From Deltaproteobacteria bacterium (GTDB lineage: Bacteria > Desulfobacterota > RBG-13-43-22), in NCBI GenBank assembly GCA_016208255.1, contig JACQYK010000085.1, positions 1-64,000 on the forward strand: DNA of 64,000 bases, read 5' to 3'. Under the pieces are notes generated by a model. It made no database searches. It saw nothing but the letters and a program-made list of their open reading frames with translations, and was not told the origin of the DNA. This document shows, piece by piece, positions 26,949 through 36,303 of the stretch (positions are counted from its first letter, which is position 1; every line of letters starts with the position of its first letter). A program made the translations under genes and the position numbers.

Positions 26949-27341
26949 AATCAGGTGACAGCAATCAGCGGTCAGCGGCTAGCTTTCAATCGGAAGAAGC
27001 CCTTGGTTGCGCTGATCGCTGAAGGCTAACCAAACCTATTTGAAATTGCGGGACGGACCGAGGGGGCTCTTATTTTTGGGGATTGTCCAAAGGGTGACTT
27101 ATCGCCCAATCCCGGCCAGTCCAGCATACTTTGATTCGAGGCAGGGCCTTCACCTTCGCCCGTTGCCGGCAATGGTGAAGGCCTGCTTCAGACTTAGGTA
27201 AACAATTTGGCCCGGCAAAGAAGCTCAGGGCCTTAGGTAAACAACAAAAAAAATAAGATCCCCCTCGGTCCTTAGTATCGAAAGTGAGAGATAAATTCTC
27301 AGACTTATGATTTTAGAATCTAAAAGCTGTTAGGCTAATTT
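26949..27341. repeat. Palindromic element family 1, copy C, plus a small inverted repeat
   Basis: The 393-base gap between ilvB and ilvN contains an inverted repeat at about 26955-27030 (CAGCGGCTAGC/GCTGATCGCTG type) and then family 1 copy C. Its diverged ends GGACCGAGGGGGCTC and the complement at 27247-27271 bound 217 bases, with the conserved internal TTCACC/GGTGAAGG hairpin. Right flank GAGATAAATTCTCAGACTT and TTATGATTTTAGAATCTAA match copy D. The changes in both ends are compensatory (GGACCGAGGGGG and CCCCCTCGGTCC), consistent with selection for pairing. Confidence 0.8.
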
Positions 27342-27884
27342 ATGGAAAATAGTCACGATCAAAAACATACCATTTCCGCCCTGGTGGACAACGAACCGGG
27401 GGTCCTGTCCCGAGTCACGGGTTTATTCAGCGGCCGGGGGTTTAACATTGAAAGCCTTTGTGTAGCCGAAACCATGGATCCCCTAGTTTCCCGGATGACC
27501 CTGGTGACCCGCGGAAACGATCAAATCATCGAACAGATTACCAAACAGCTGAACAAGCTGGTCAATGTAATCAAGGTCATGGATTTCACCGATACCGAAT
27601 TCGTGGAAAGGGAAATGGCCTTGATCAAAGTCCGGGCCGAGGCCCAGACCCGGGCTGAAATTCTGCGGATCGTCGATATTTTCCGCTGCAAGGTGGTGGA
27701 TGTCAGCCCTCAGTTTTATACCATTGAGGTTACCGGAAATGAGAGCAAGATCACCGCGATCCTGGATTTGCTCACTCATCTCGGAATCAAAGAGATTGCC
27801 AGAACCGGCGCCATTGCCATGGCCAGGAGTAAAAAAGAACTGCCCGTGAAAAAAGAAAAAAGGATTCCCCCTGAAATTCGATAA
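27342..27884 (+). CDS. ilvN: Acetolactate synthase, small (regulatory) subunit
   Basis: A 180-residue protein with an N-terminal ACT domain (ISALVDNEPGVLSRVTGLFSGRG) that binds valine for feedback control, followed by the ALS_ss C-terminal domain (ELALIKV-type segment ALIKVRAEAQTRAEIL). It activates the catalytic subunit IlvB. It is longer than the E. coli small subunit and like IlvH in size. ATG 27342 has only a weak ribosome binding site (CTGTTAGG), possibly because mobile element C separates it from ilvB. The next gene in most related operons is ilvC, which is missing here; psd follows after 19 bases. Confidence 0.95.
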   Translation: MENSHDQKHTISALVDNEPGVLSRVTGLFSGRGFNIESLCVAETMDPLVSRMTLVTRGNDQIIEQITKQLNKLVNVIKVMDFTDTEFVEREMALIKVRAEAQTRAEILRIVDIFRCKVVDVSPQFYTIEVTGNESKITAILDLLTHLGIKEIARTGAIAMARSKKELPVKKEKRIPPEIR

Positions 27885-27903
27885 CAAAAAGGTCAATTTA
27901 TTT

Positions 27904-28539
27904 ATGCGTCTACCGATCGCTAAGCAAGGCTATCCTTTTATTGCCATGGGTCTGCTCGGGGTGGCTCTTTTCCTCTGGCTGGACTTTCCGGTGGGCTGGG
28001 TCATATTCAGCCTGGTAACCCTGTTTGTGATCTCTTTTTTTCGAGATCCCGAACGAGTGTCTCCTCCGGATGAAAAAGCCGTCTTAGCTCCTGCGGATGG
28101 CCGGGTCCTGCTGATTGAGGAAAAGGAGATGACTCCTTTTTCCAGCGGACAGGCGATAAAGATCAGTGTTTTTATGTCGGTGTTTAACTGTCATGTAAAC
28201 AGAATTCCCAGTAGCGGAAGAATAGAACAGGTTGTTTACCGGGCCGGAAAATTTTTCTCGGCCAATCAGGACCGCGCTTCGTCCCAGAATGAACAAAACG
28301 CCCTGCTCCTGCGCACTCCGGAAGGGCTGGAGATCAGCCCGATCCAGATAGCCGGCCTGGTGGCCCGCAGGATCGTCTGCTGGGTCAAACCCGGGTCTGT
28401 TTTGAAACGAGGGGAAAGATTCGGGATGATTCGTTTCGGTTCGCGGGTTGATGTTTATCTGCCGGCTTCGACCCGGATTCGAATTCAACGGGGGGACAAA
28501 GTTAAAGCCGGCTTAACTATTATGGGAGAATTGCCATGA
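27904..28539 (+). CDS. psd: Phosphatidylserine decarboxylase proenzyme
   Basis: Short (type II) phosphatidylserine decarboxylase, 211 residues, that makes phosphatidylethanolamine. It self-cleaves at Gly179-Ser180 in IRFGSRVD to form the pyruvoyl group. Two hydrophobic segments near residues 14-45 anchor it in the inner membrane. VFMSVFNCHVNRIPSSG carries the conserved His. The stop overlaps the pssA start by four bases (ATGA), and both enzymes catalyse consecutive steps, so coupling is expected. ATG at 27904 follows a poor ribosome binding site after TTTATTT. Confidence 0.92.
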   Translation: MRLPIAKQGYPFIAMGLLGVALFLWLDFPVGWVIFSLVTLFVISFFRDPERVSPPDEKAVLAPADGRVLLIEEKEMTPFSSGQAIKISVFMSVFNCHVNRIPSSGRIEQVVYRAGKFFSANQDRASSQNEQNALLLRTPEGLEISPIQIAGLVARRIVCWVKPGSVLKRGERFGMIRFGSRVDVYLPASTRIRIQRGDKVKAGLTIMGELP

Positions 28540-29303
28540 GGATCAAAAATCGAAGGAATAAAAATCGGGAAGACCGCAGAAGAGGAATTTACGTGCTGCC
28601 TAATCTGGTGACCACGGGCGGTCTTTTTTGCGGTTTTTATGCCATCATTGCCGCCATTTCCGGTAATTTTTATCAGGCCGCCCTATCCATTCTGATCGCC
28701 GCGGTTTTGGATGGATTGGACGGGCGCATCGCCCGCCTGACCCGGACGACCAGCGCCTTTGGTATTCAATATGATTCCCTGTCCGACCTGATCGCCTTCG
28801 GGCTGGCCCCGGGAGTTCTTGTTTTTTTATGGGCCTTAAAACCATTTAACCGCTTCGGATGGATGGCCGCTTTTCTCTATGTCGTTTGCGGGGCCCTGCG
28901 ATTGGCCCGTTTTAATGTTCAAACCGGGATCATCAGCAATAAATATTTCGTCGGCCTCCCCATCCCGGCCTCCGCCACCATCGTCGCCACCACCATTTTA
29001 TTCATCTACCAGATCGGCGGAACAGGCTCTACCGGGTACCTGGCGGTGTTGATCATGATCTATATCCTTTCCTTTCTGATGGTCAGCAATATCCCCTATC
29101 CCAGCTTTAAAGGGCTGAAACTGGGAGAAAGACGATCGTTCAATTTCCTGGTGGCGGTGGTCCTGATATTCGTCTTGGTGGCCCTGGAACCTTTTCTTAT
29201 GTTGTCGGTGGGGGTCTTGGGATATGTATTGTCAGGCCCGGCGTTGGCTTTGTACCGTCTGAAAAAGAAGCCGGTTTCTGAACCCGTGGAGAGAACAGTA
29301 TAA
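28536..29303 (+). CDS. pssA: CDP-diacylglycerol-serine O-phosphatidyltransferase
   Basis: A 255-residue CDP-alcohol phosphatidyltransferase with about seven membrane segments. The signature D-G-x2-A-R-x8-G-x3-D-x3-D is present: Asp62-Gly63, Ala66-Arg67, then FGIQYDSLSD. It makes phosphatidylserine from CDP-diacylglycerol and serine, the substrate of the psd product encoded just upstream. The basic N-terminus (MRIKNRRNKNREDRRRG) and the location are typical of the type II enzyme. The reverse gene order psd-pssA overlapping by four bases fits co-translation. Confidence 0.92.
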   Translation: MRIKNRRNKNREDRRRGIYVLPNLVTTGGLFCGFYAIIAAISGNFYQAALSILIAAVLDGLDGRIARLTRTTSAFGIQYDSLSDLIAFGLAPGVLVFLWALKPFNRFGWMAAFLYVVCGALRLARFNVQTGIISNKYFVGLPIPASATIVATTILFIYQIGGTGSTGYLAVLIMIYILSFLMVSNIPYPSFKGLKLGERRSFNFLVAVVLIFVLVALEPFLMLSVGVLGYVLSGPALALYRLKKKPVSEPVERTV

Positions 29304-29307
29304 AAAG

Positions 29308-29535
29308 CAGTTGCTGGTTGCTCGTTGCTGGTTACTGGTTGAAGATGCGGGAATCAATGAGGAGCCAAAACAATGAGAGGCTCAACCTATCGGGCCAAAA
29401 GGCTTACAAAAAATATTTTTTTTAAAAACAATTGTCCGCCAACCAGCAACCAGTAACCAGTAACCAGCAACCAGCAACCAGCAACGAGTAACCAGTAACC
29501 AGTAACCAGCAACCAGCAACGAGTAACAAGAAACG
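29308..29535. repeat. Heptamer repeat array with inverted copy
   Basis: The 245 bases between pssA and leuA contain CAGTAAC/CAGCAAC heptamers in direct array at about 29437-29535, and the complementary GTTGCTG/GTTACTG units at 29308-29342. The two blocks can form a large hairpin. Related heptamers occur at 40031-40092 and 63781-63855. No gene or terminator is apparent in the gap; leuA has a ribosome binding site after it. Confidence 0.8.
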
Positions 29536-29548
29536 AGGATGAACGAAC

Positions 29549-31090
29549 ATGGCTGAGCGAATCATTATTTTTGACACGACCTTAAGAGACGGAGAACAAT
29601 CCCCCGGGGCCAGCATGAATAAGGCCGAAAAACTGCGTCTGGCCCGGCAATTGGAGAAACTGAAGGTTGATGTCATCGAGGCCGGGTTTCCGATTACCTC
29701 TCAAGGAGATTTCGAGGCGGTTTCTCTGATCTCCAAAGAGGTCCGGGGATTGACCGTTGCCGCTCTGGCCAGGGCGGAAAAGGTGGATATCGACCGGGCC
29801 TGGGAGGCCATCCAAGAGGCGGCCAGCCCGCGGATTCATATTGTTATCGCTACTTCGGATCTGCACTTAAAGTATAAATTACGCAAAACCCGTCGGGAGG
29901 TGCTGGAGATCATCCAACGGGCTGTTTCTCACGCCCGACGCTATACCACGAATATTGAATTTTCCACCGAAGACGGATCCCGTACCGATCCTGATTATCT
30001 GGCCCGGGCTGCTCAAACGGCTATCACGGCCGGGGCCACGACCATCAATATTCCCGATACCGTGGGCTACGCCTTACCGCAGGAATTCGGGGAATTGATA
30101 CGGACTGTTCGGGAAAAGGTCTCGGCCGATGACCGGGTGGTTTGGAGTGTCCACTGTCATAATGACCTGGGATTGGCCGTGGCTAATTCTATGGCAGCCG
30201 TTCAACAGGGGGCCCGCCAGGTGGAAGTGACCATCAACGGCATTGGGGAAAGGGCCGGAAATACCTCGCTGGAAGAGCTGGTCATGGCCCTTCATACCCG
30301 AAGGGATTTAATGCCCTACGTCACCAGGATCGAAAAGAAACAGATTTATTCCACCAGCCGGCTGGTCAGCCGCATCACCGGTCTGGTGATCCCGGCCAAT
30401 AAAGCCGTGGTCGGGGCTAATGCCTTTTCCCATGAATCCGGGATTCATCAGGATGGCGTTCTCAAGAAGAGGGCCACCTATGAGATATTGACTCCCCAGG
30501 ACATCGGTCTGGATAAAAGTACTCTGGTTTTGGGAAAACATTCCGGCCGTCATGCCTTTCAGGAGCGGTTAAAGGAACTGGGCTATGTCTTAAGCCCCGA
30601 GGATATGCAGAAGGTCTTTGATCGGTTCAAGGAACTGGCCGACAAGAAAAAAGAGGTGGTCAATGAAGATATTGAAGCCTTGATCGCCGACGAAATTTTG
30701 ATGATCCCCGATACCTATAAATTGATTTATCTGAGCGTCATCAGCGGCAATATGGCGGTGCCTACGGCCACGGTCAAGATTGAGGTCAACGGGGAAATCA
30801 TCCAGAAGGCCGGATTCGGTGTCGGCCCGATTGACGCCACTTTCAACACCATCAATAAAATCATTCAAACCTGCACCAAGGCCTGCAAACTGTTAAGCTT
30901 TTCGGTCAATGCCATCACCGGCGGGATGGATGCCCAGGGCCAGGTCAATGTCCGGGTGGAACGGGACGGCAAAGTCGTTCTGGGCAAAGGATCGGATTCC
31001 GATATCATCACCGCCAGCGCCAAGGCCTATTTAAATGCCCTGAACCGGTTGGAATATCTAAAGAAGAATCCGATAAAAAAACTTTCTTAA
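29549..31090 (+). CDS. leuA: 2-Isopropylmalate synthase
   Basis: First committed enzyme of leucine synthesis: acetyl-CoA plus 2-oxoisovalerate to 2-isopropylmalate. The 513-residue chain has the catalytic TIM barrel ([15 protein letters not shown] at the start, metal-binding HCHNDLG near 205) and the C-terminal leucine-binding regulatory domain ([13 protein letters not shown] onwards). HESGIHQDG also matches the family. Length is that of the long, feedback-regulated type. ATG follows ACGAGG. It begins the leuA-leuC-leuD-leuB series. Confidence 0.96.
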   Translation: MAERIIIFDTTLRDGEQSPGASMNKAEKLRLARQLEKLKVDVIEAGFPITSQGDFEAVSLISKEVRGLTVAALARAEKVDIDRAWEAIQEAASPRIHIVIATSDLHLKYKLRKTRREVLEIIQRAVSHARRYTTNIEFSTEDGSRTDPDYLARAAQTAITAGATTINIPDTVGYALPQEFGELIRTVREKVSADDRVVWSVHCHNDLGLAVANSMAAVQQGARQVEVTINGIGERAGNTSLEELVMALHTRRDLMPYVTRIEKKQIYSTSRLVSRITGLVIPANKAVVGANAFSHESGIHQDGVLKKRATYEILTPQDIGLDKSTLVLGKHSGRHAFQERLKELGYVLSPEDMQKVFDRFKELADKKKEVVNEDIEALIADEILMIPDTYKLIYLSVISGNMAVPTATVKIEVNGEIIQKAGFGVGPIDATFNTINKIIQTCTKACKLLSFSVNAITGGMDAQGQVNVRVERDGKVVLGKGSDSDIITASAKAYLNALNRLEYLKKNPIKKLS

Positions 31091-31124
31091 AAAGAATCCA
31101 GAATCCAGAAGCAAGGGTGTCAGA

Positions 31125-32402
31125 ATGTCTCAAACCATTACAGAAAAAATAATCGCGGCCCATGCCGGGGTGAAAACCGTTCATCCCGGCCAACTGGTTG
31201 AGGCCAGAGTGGACCTGGCCCTGGCCAACGATATCACGGCACCGATTGCCATTGACGTTTTCTATGAGTCAGGGGCCCAAGAGGTCTTTGACCCTAAAAA
31301 GGTAGTGCTCGTTCCCGATCATTTTGTACCCAACAAGGATATCGCCGCGGCCGAGCAATGTCGGAAAATGCGCCTTTTTGCCGAGGAGCAAAAACTGACC
31401 TATTATTTTGAATTGGGTGAAATGGGCGTCGAGCACGCCCTGCTCCCTGAGAAAGGGCTGGTCCTGCCCGGTGACCTGGTGATCGGTGCCGACAGCCATA
31501 CCTGCACCTATGGAGCCCTGGGGGCCTTTGCCAGCGGTATGGGGAGTACGGACCTGGGCGCGGCCATGGTTACCGGCCGGACCTGGTTGAAAGTCCCTGA
31601 AACTATAAAATTGGTTTACCAGGGAAAACTTAAGCCCTGGGTTTCGGGCAAAGACCTGATTCTTTATACCATCGGCGATCTTGGTGTGGATGGGGCGAGA
31701 TACCAGGCCCTGGAATTCAGCGGGCCGGCTTTGGCCGGATTATCCATGGCCGATCGGTTTACCATGGCCAATATGGCCATTGAAGCGGGGGCCAAGAACG
31801 GTATCTTCGAGGCCGACGAAAAAACAGTGGCCTATGTCCGGGAACGTTCCAGGAAAAAAGGGAAGATCTACCATTCCGATTCCGGCGCGGCCTACCGGGA
31901 AATCAGGCACTATAATCTGGGGGAAATCGAACCGCAGGTGGCCTTCCCGCATCTACCGGAAAATGCCCGGCCCATCTCCAGGGTGGGCCGGGTCCCCATT
32001 GATCAGGCGGTGATCGGATCCTGTACCAATGGCCGATTGGAAGACTTGCGTATCGCCGCCAAGGTGCTTAAAGGACACAAAATTGCCAAGGGCGTCCGGC
32101 TGATCATTATCCCGGCTACCCCCTGGATTTATCGTCAGGCCCTGGCCGAAGGATTATTTGATATCTTTCTGGAGGCCGGCGGCGTGATCAGCACTCCGAC
32201 CTGCGGTCCCTGTTTAGGCGGGTATATGGGGATTCTGGCCCAGGGGGAACGGGCCATTGCCACGACTAACCGTAATTTTGTCGGTCGAATGGGGCACCCC
32301 AAAAGTGAGGTCTACCTGGCTGGTCCGGCCATCACCGCCGCCTCGGCTGTGCTGGGGGTTATCGGTCCGGTAGAGGCTTTGCCGAAGATAAAGAAAAAAT
32401 AA
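31125..32402 (+). CDS. leuC: 3-Isopropylmalate dehydratase, large subunit
   Basis: A 425-residue aconitase-fold subunit that, with LeuD, isomerises 2- to 3-isopropylmalate. The [4Fe-4S] ligands are the Cys of GSCTNGR and the pair in [23 protein letters not shown] near residue 125 is the usual active-site segment. It belongs to the shorter archaeal/bacterial type of about 420 residues rather than the 466-residue E. coli type. ATG 31125 is preceded by GCAAGGGTGTCAGA, a weak ribosome binding site. The leuA stop is 34 bases upstream. Confidence 0.95.
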   Translation: MSQTITEKIIAAHAGVKTVHPGQLVEARVDLALANDITAPIAIDVFYESGAQEVFDPKKVVLVPDHFVPNKDIAAAEQCRKMRLFAEEQKLTYYFELGEMGVEHALLPEKGLVLPGDLVIGADSHTCTYGALGAFASGMGSTDLGAAMVTGRTWLKVPETIKLVYQGKLKPWVSGKDLILYTIGDLGVDGARYQALEFSGPALAGLSMADRFTMANMAIEAGAKNGIFEADEKTVAYVRERSRKKGKIYHSDSGAAYREIRHYNLGEIEPQVAFPHLPENARPISRVGRVPIDQAVIGSCTNGRLEDLRIAAKVLKGHKIAKGVRLIIIPATPWIYRQALAEGLFDIFLEAGGVISTPTCGPCLGGYMGILAQGERAIATTNRNFVGRMGHPKSEVYLAGPAITAASAVLGVIGPVEALPKIKKK

Positions 32403-32426
32403 AGTCCGGAGTTAAGAGTTCGGCCG

Positions 32427-32640
32427 GTCGGCTTTGCCGACCTAAAAAAGAGGCTTCCTTCGGAAGCCGGCAGTTCAGGGAAAACCATTTTTTCCCATCG
32501 GGAGAAGTAATGAACTTTTATAAATCGCCGAAAACAAAAGTCCGTCATTCCGGCGAAAGCCGGAATCCAGCGTTTTCTTAATAGTTATAATATCCTGGAC
32601 CCCGGCTTTCGCCGGGGTGACTCCTTCATACGAATTCATC
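32427..32640. repeat. GC-rich palindromic unit followed by family 2 repeat
   Basis: In the leuC-leuD gap, GGTCGGCTTTGCCGACC at about 32430 and GGCTTCCTTCGGAAGCC at about 32450 are the same unit as nested in family 1 copies A and B. Immediately after, at about 32543-32630, GTCATTCCGGCGAAAGCCGG ... CCGGCTTTCGCCGG is a copy of the CATTCC-type family also at 35419 and 62225. Confidence 0.7.
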
Positions 32641-32688
32641 AGAAACAACCGATTGGGAAAAAGGATCCAAGCAAGGAAGGGGCAACCT

Positions 32689-33228
32689 ATGAAATATAGT
32701 GGAACAGTCTGGAAATTCGGAGACCATGTGGATACCGATGTGATTATACCGGCCCGGTATTTAACGACCTCGGATCCCCAAGAGTTAGGGAGGCATTGTC
32801 TGGAAGATGCCGATCCGGATTTTGTAAAGAAGATCCATCCAGGGGACCTTATTGTGGCCGGGAGAAATTTTGGCAGCGGTTCTTCCCGGGAACATGCCCC
32901 GATAGCCATTAAGGCCGCGGGGATTTCCTGTGTTATCGCTGAAAGTTTCGCCCGGATTTTTTATCGCAACGCCATCAATATGGGGCTCCCGATATTTGAA
33001 TCCCCGGAAGCCTCCCAAATGATCAAAGCCGGGGACAGGGTGAGGGTCAATACCCAGACCGGGATCATTGAAGATCTGACCTTACAAAAGAAATTTCAGG
33101 CTGAGCCCATGCCGCCTTTTATGCAGGAATTGATTCGTGACGGGGGGTTGATAAAACACGTCAAGAAAGTTCAAAGTTCAAAGTTCAAGGAAAAACTAAA
33201 AAGGGATAAAGGTAAAAATAATGAATAA
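32689..33228 (+). CDS. leuD: 3-Isopropylmalate dehydratase, small subunit
   Basis: The product from ATG 32689 (after AAGGAAGGGG) has 179 residues: the swivel domain with GDHVDTDVIIPARYL and GRNFGSGSSREHAPIAI. It completes isopropylmalate isomerase with LeuC. An earlier ATG at 32617 is in frame but would encode repeat DNA. The last 20 residues (from VQSSKFKEKLK) are coded by AAGTTCA heptamers, so the natural end is extended by a repeat; the normal C-terminus is expected near GGLIKHVKK. leuB overlaps the end by eight bases. Confidence 0.93.
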   Translation: MKYSGTVWKFGDHVDTDVIIPARYLTTSDPQELGRHCLEDADPDFVKKIHPGDLIVAGRNFGSGSSREHAPIAIKAAGISCVIAESFARIFYRNAINMGLPIFESPEASQMIKAGDRVRVNTQTGIIEDLTLQKKFQAEPMPPFMQELIRDGGLIKHVKKVQSSKFKEKLKRDKGKNNE

Positions 33229-34279
33229 AACCTTTCAGATTGCCGTTATCGCGGGGGACGGGACCGGGCCGGAAGTAGTCGCCGAAGGACTCAAGGTGCT
33301 GAAGGCCGTGGAAGAAAAAGGGGAAGGCTCTTTTAATTTTACCCCTTTTGATTTAGGGGGGGAGCGTTACTTGAGGACCGGCGACATCCTGCCGGAAACC
33401 GAATTGAACAAGCTGAAAAAGATGGATGCCATTTATCTGGGGGCGATCGGCCATCCGGAGGTAAGGCCCGGTATTCTGGAAAAAGGCTTGCTGTTAAGAT
33501 TGCGTTTCGATCTGGACCAATATATCAACTTAAGGCCGGTGGTCCTTTATCCCGGAGTGGAAACGCCTTTGAGAAATAAAGGGCCTGAAGACATCGATTT
33601 TATCGTCATCCGGGAAAACACCGAAGGCCTTTATACCGGGGCCGGGGGCTGTCTGAAAAAAGGGACGGCCGATGAAGTGGCCGTTCAGGAATCCGTCAAT
33701 ACCCGGAAAGGGGTGGAACGCTGTATCCGATATGCCTTTGATCTGTGTCAAAAACGGAACCTGAAACGCAAACTGACCCTCTGCGGAAAAACCAATGTTC
33801 TGACTTTTGCTTTTGACCTCTGGGAGCGGGTTTTTCATGAAGTGGCCGAAGAATATCCCCGGGTCACCATCGACTACGCCCATGTCGATGCGGTCTGCAT
33901 GTGGATGGTCAAGAACCCGGAATGGTTTGATGTGATTGTCACCGATAATATGTTCGGAGATATTATTACCGACCTGGGGGCCATGATCCAGGGGGGGATG
34001 GGTATTGCCGCCGGCGGGAATATCAATCCCCAGGGGGTTTCCATGTTCGAGCCCATCGGCGGCTCGGCCCCCAAATATACCGGAAAAAATATCATCAATC
34101 CCCTGGCGGCCATCGGAGCCGCACAGATGATGTTAGCTCATCTGGGATTGGAACAAGCTGCCCAGCGGGTGGAAAAGGCCATTCGGGCGGTGGTTAAGAA
34201 CAACATTAAGGACCTGACCGCCGGGAAAATGGGATTTACCACCCGGGAGGTCGGGGACCTAGTGGTTTCCTATTTATAA
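33221..34279 (+). CDS. leuB: 3-Isopropylmalate dehydrogenase
   Basis: NAD-dependent oxidative decarboxylation of 3-isopropylmalate to 2-oxoisocaproate. The 352-residue chain has the beta-decarboxylating dehydrogenase motifs [10 protein letters not shown] at the start, [10 protein letters not shown] in the middle, and the metal/NAD region [15 protein letters not shown] ... [13 protein letters not shown]. Length is near the family norm. Its ATG overlaps the leuD stop, so translation is coupled. The ribosome binding site is AAAGGTAAA within leuD. Related tartrate or homoisocitrate dehydrogenases are less likely given the operon. Confidence 0.93.
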   Translation: MNKTFQIAVIAGDGTGPEVVAEGLKVLKAVEEKGEGSFNFTPFDLGGERYLRTGDILPETELNKLKKMDAIYLGAIGHPEVRPGILEKGLLLRLRFDLDQYINLRPVVLYPGVETPLRNKGPEDIDFIVIRENTEGLYTGAGGCLKKGTADEVAVQESVNTRKGVERCIRYAFDLCQKRNLKRKLTLCGKTNVLTFAFDLWERVFHEVAEEYPRVTIDYAHVDAVCMWMVKNPEWFDVIVTDNMFGDIITDLGAMIQGGMGIAAGGNINPQGVSMFEPIGGSAPKYTGKNIINPLAAIGAAQMMLAHLGLEQAAQRVEKAIRAVVKNNIKDLTAGKMGFTTREVGDLVVSYL

Positions 34280-34372
34280 ACGGTGTAAGGTATAAGGTAT
34301 AAGGTGCAGGGAAAACCCTAAACCTGAAACCGTAAACCTTTAACCGTCATTTTGTTTTGAGGAAGGTGCCTA

Positions 34373-35380
34373 ATGGAAAGATTATGGAATGTAGCGGTGG
34401 CCGGGGCCACCGGAGCCGTTGGAAATCAGATGATCCGTTGTCTGGAAGAAAGGGATTTCCCGGTAAAGAATATCAGATTCCTGGCTTCAGCCCGTTCTGT
34501 CGGAAAGACCCTCCCTTATAAAGGTAAACCGGTCGCGGTTGAAGAATTGAAGGAAGATTCATTTAACGATTTTGAAATAGCCTTATTTTCCGCCGGGGCT
34601 TCGACCAGTCTAAGGTTTGCCCCGCTGGCGGCCCGGGCCGGTTGCGTAGTGATCGATAATTCCAGCGCTTTCCGGATGGAGCCCAAGATCCCTCTGGTAG
34701 TGCCGGAATGCAATCCCCAGCGCATCGTCGCCGGCCCGGGGATTATTGCCAACCCGAATTGTTCGACCATCCAGATGGTGGTAGCCCTGAAGCCGATCCA
34801 CGATCAGGTTCGGATCAAGCGGATCATCGTCTCCACCTACCAGGCCGTATCCGGGACCGGTCAAAAAGCGATTGTTGAACTGAGGAATCAGATTGCCGAT
34901 CTGGCAGCGGGCAAAGAGCCGGAAATAAAGGTTTATCCTTATCAAATTGCCTATAACTGTCTGCCTCACATTGATGTCTTCCTGGAAAATGATTATACCA
35001 AGGAAGAGATGAAGATGGTCAACGAAACCCGCAAAATTCTGGAGGATGATACCATCCGGATTTCGGCCACCACCGTACGGGTGCCGGTTTTTTACGGACA
35101 CTCGGAAGCGGTCTATATAGAAACCGAAAAAAAGATCACCCCCCAGGAAGTGAAGGACCTCCTGCGGACCGCCCCGGGTGTGGTGGTCATGGATGATGTG
35201 GCCAAAAAGGTTTACCCGACCGCTTTGGTGTCCGAAGGAAAAGATGAAGTCTTCGTCGGACGTATCCGGGAGGATATTTCCCATGAAAAAGGGATCGTCC
35301 TCTGGGTCGTGTCCGACAATATCCGGAAAGGGGCGGCAACCAACGCCGTTCAGATTGCGGAAATCTGGACAAAAAGATAA
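34373..35380 (+). CDS. asd: Aspartate-semialdehyde dehydrogenase
   Basis: Reduces aspartyl phosphate to aspartate semialdehyde, the branch point for lysine, threonine and methionine. The 335-residue enzyme has GATGAVGNQM near the N-terminus for NADP binding and the catalytic cysteine in NPNCSTIQM; the C-terminal domain has VPVFYGHSEAVYIE. It is the ASADH type close to the monofunctional bacterial enzyme. ATG follows GAGGAAGG. The gap before it (34280-34372) holds heptamer repeats (AAGGTAT). It is last in the biosynthetic series, though rsmD and coaD follow on the same strand. Confidence 0.94.
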   Translation: MERLWNVAVAGATGAVGNQMIRCLEERDFPVKNIRFLASARSVGKTLPYKGKPVAVEELKEDSFNDFEIALFSAGASTSLRFAPLAARAGCVVIDNSSAFRMEPKIPLVVPECNPQRIVAGPGIIANPNCSTIQMVVALKPIHDQVRIKRIIVSTYQAVSGTGQKAIVELRNQIADLAAGKEPEIKVYPYQIAYNCLPHIDVFLENDYTKEEMKMVNETRKILEDDTIRISATTVRVPVFYGHSEAVYIETEKKITPQEVKDLLRTAPGVVVMDDVAKKVYPTALVSEGKDEVFVGRIREDISHEKGIVLWVVSDNIRKGAATNAVQIAEIWTKR

Positions 35381-35388
35381 AGAAAGAA

Positions 35389-35600
35389 GGTGACGGGTGA
35401 CGGCTTAAGAATGTTGAACTCGTAGAAAGTCGTCACCCCGGTGAAAACCGGGGTCCAGAGGTTTTTAATTAGTTTAAATTTCTGGATTCCGACTTTCGTC
35501 GGAATAACGAAAACGGACTGTGGTGATTTCTTTAAGTCCATTGAGAATGAAAAGGGAAAGGATTTTTTTCTTGTCACCCGTCACCCGTCTCTCGTCACTT
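35389..35600. repeat. Nested inverted repeats: GGTGACGG heptamers around a family 2 copy
   Basis: An outer pair GGTGACGGGTGACGG (35389) and GTCACCCGTCACCC (about 35574) encloses a family 2 element at about 35419-35520 (TCGTAGAAAGTCGTCACCCC, complementary arms CCGGTG/CCGGGG, GATTCCGACTTTCGTCGGAATAACG). The unit ends just before the rsmD start; an in-frame extension of rsmD through it is not real coding. Confidence 0.75.
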
Positions 35601-35605
35601 TTTTT

Positions 35606-36295
35606 ATGCGAATCATCGCCGGGCAATGCAAAGGGCACCATTTAGCTCCCCTGAAAGGCGGGAAGACCAGACCCACTCAAGACCGGGTCAGGGAATCGAT
35701 ATTCAACATTCTGGAGCCGTACGGGCCTTTTCTTAATGTGGCCGATCTGTTTGCCGGGAGCGGGGCCCTGGGTCTGGAGGCCTTGAGCCGTTGGGGCGGT
35801 AACGCCCTTTTTGTTGAATTTTCCAGACCGGCGGTCGATTGTCTTCGGGAAAATATACGCCGGTTGAAGATGGAAACAAAATCCCGCCTGATTCAACGGG
35901 ACCTGAGTCGCGGTGTCCGGTTTTTATTAAACCGCCATGCCCCGCCTTTGGGGCGTGGCACCACCATACGGTTGGCTTTGCCAACCTCAAAAGGAGACAT
36001 TCAGAGAATGTCGGGACATGAAAATAAAACTCGTTCGGTGACAAGCTCTATTCGCGAACTAAAAGACGCCGAACCGTTCGATTTGGTTTTTATAGATCCC
36101 CCCTATGGACAAGGGTGGTGCAATGTGATAGTTTCAGCCGTGTTGAGCCTTCCTCTGCTCCAAGAGAATGGGATTCTGGTTCTGGAACATGATTTAAAAG
36201 AACCGATACCCGAAAAAGTGGGAAATTGGGGAATAGGGGACCAACGGCGCTATGGACAAACCAGGGTCTCCTTTTACAAATTCAGGAAAGGGTGA
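35606..36295 (+). CDS. rsmD: 16S rRNA m2G966 methyltransferase, with in-frame insertion
   Basis: RsmD adds a methyl group to N2 of G966 in 16S rRNA. Start is taken as ATG 35606 (MRIIAGQCKGHHL); longer starts run into repeats. The SAM-binding ADLFAGSGALGLEALSR and catalytic DPPYG motifs are intact. The 229-residue length is about 40 above the usual 185-190. The extra stretch lies between FLLN and DAEPFDLVFIDPPYG and is coded by three short perfect or near-perfect hairpins at 35934-36012. This is a palindromic repeat inserted in frame, apparently in a loop before strand 4. The gene is followed nine bases later by coaD, a common pair. Confidence 0.92.
   Translation: MRIIAGQCKGHHLAPLKGGKTRPTQDRVRESIFNILEPYGPFLNVADLFAGSGALGLEALSRWGGNALFVEFSRPAVDCLRENIRRLKMETKSRLIQRDLSRGVRFLLNRHAPPLGRGTTIRLALPTSKGDIQRMSGHENKTRSVTSSIRELKDAEPFDLVFIDPPYGQGWCNVIVSAVLSLPLLQENGILVLEHDLKEPIPEKVGNWGIGDQRRYGQTRVSFYKFRKG
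35934..36012 (+). repeat. Palindromic repeat inside rsmD coding sequence
   Basis: Three inverted repeats lie in frame: 35934-35959 (GCCATGCCCC/GGGGCGTGGC), 35970-35986 (GGTTGGC/GCCAACC) and 35996-36012 (GACATTC/GAATGTC). The same GTGGCAT/ATGCCAC-type hairpin occurs at about 54390-54420 in an intergenic array. It would add about 35-40 residues to the protein, similar in principle to the protein-coding palindromic elements described in Rickettsia. Confidence 0.75.
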
Positions 36296-36303
36296 AAAAT
36301 CAT

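Noticed and set aside
29437..29535. Regular short repeats that might be a CRISPR array
   Set aside because: The repeats are heptamers without spacers and no cas genes are present.
29304..29548. A leucine attenuator or T-box before leuA
   Set aside because: No leucine-rich leader peptide, T-box sequence or terminator/antiterminator pair was seen; the gap is filled with heptamer repeats.
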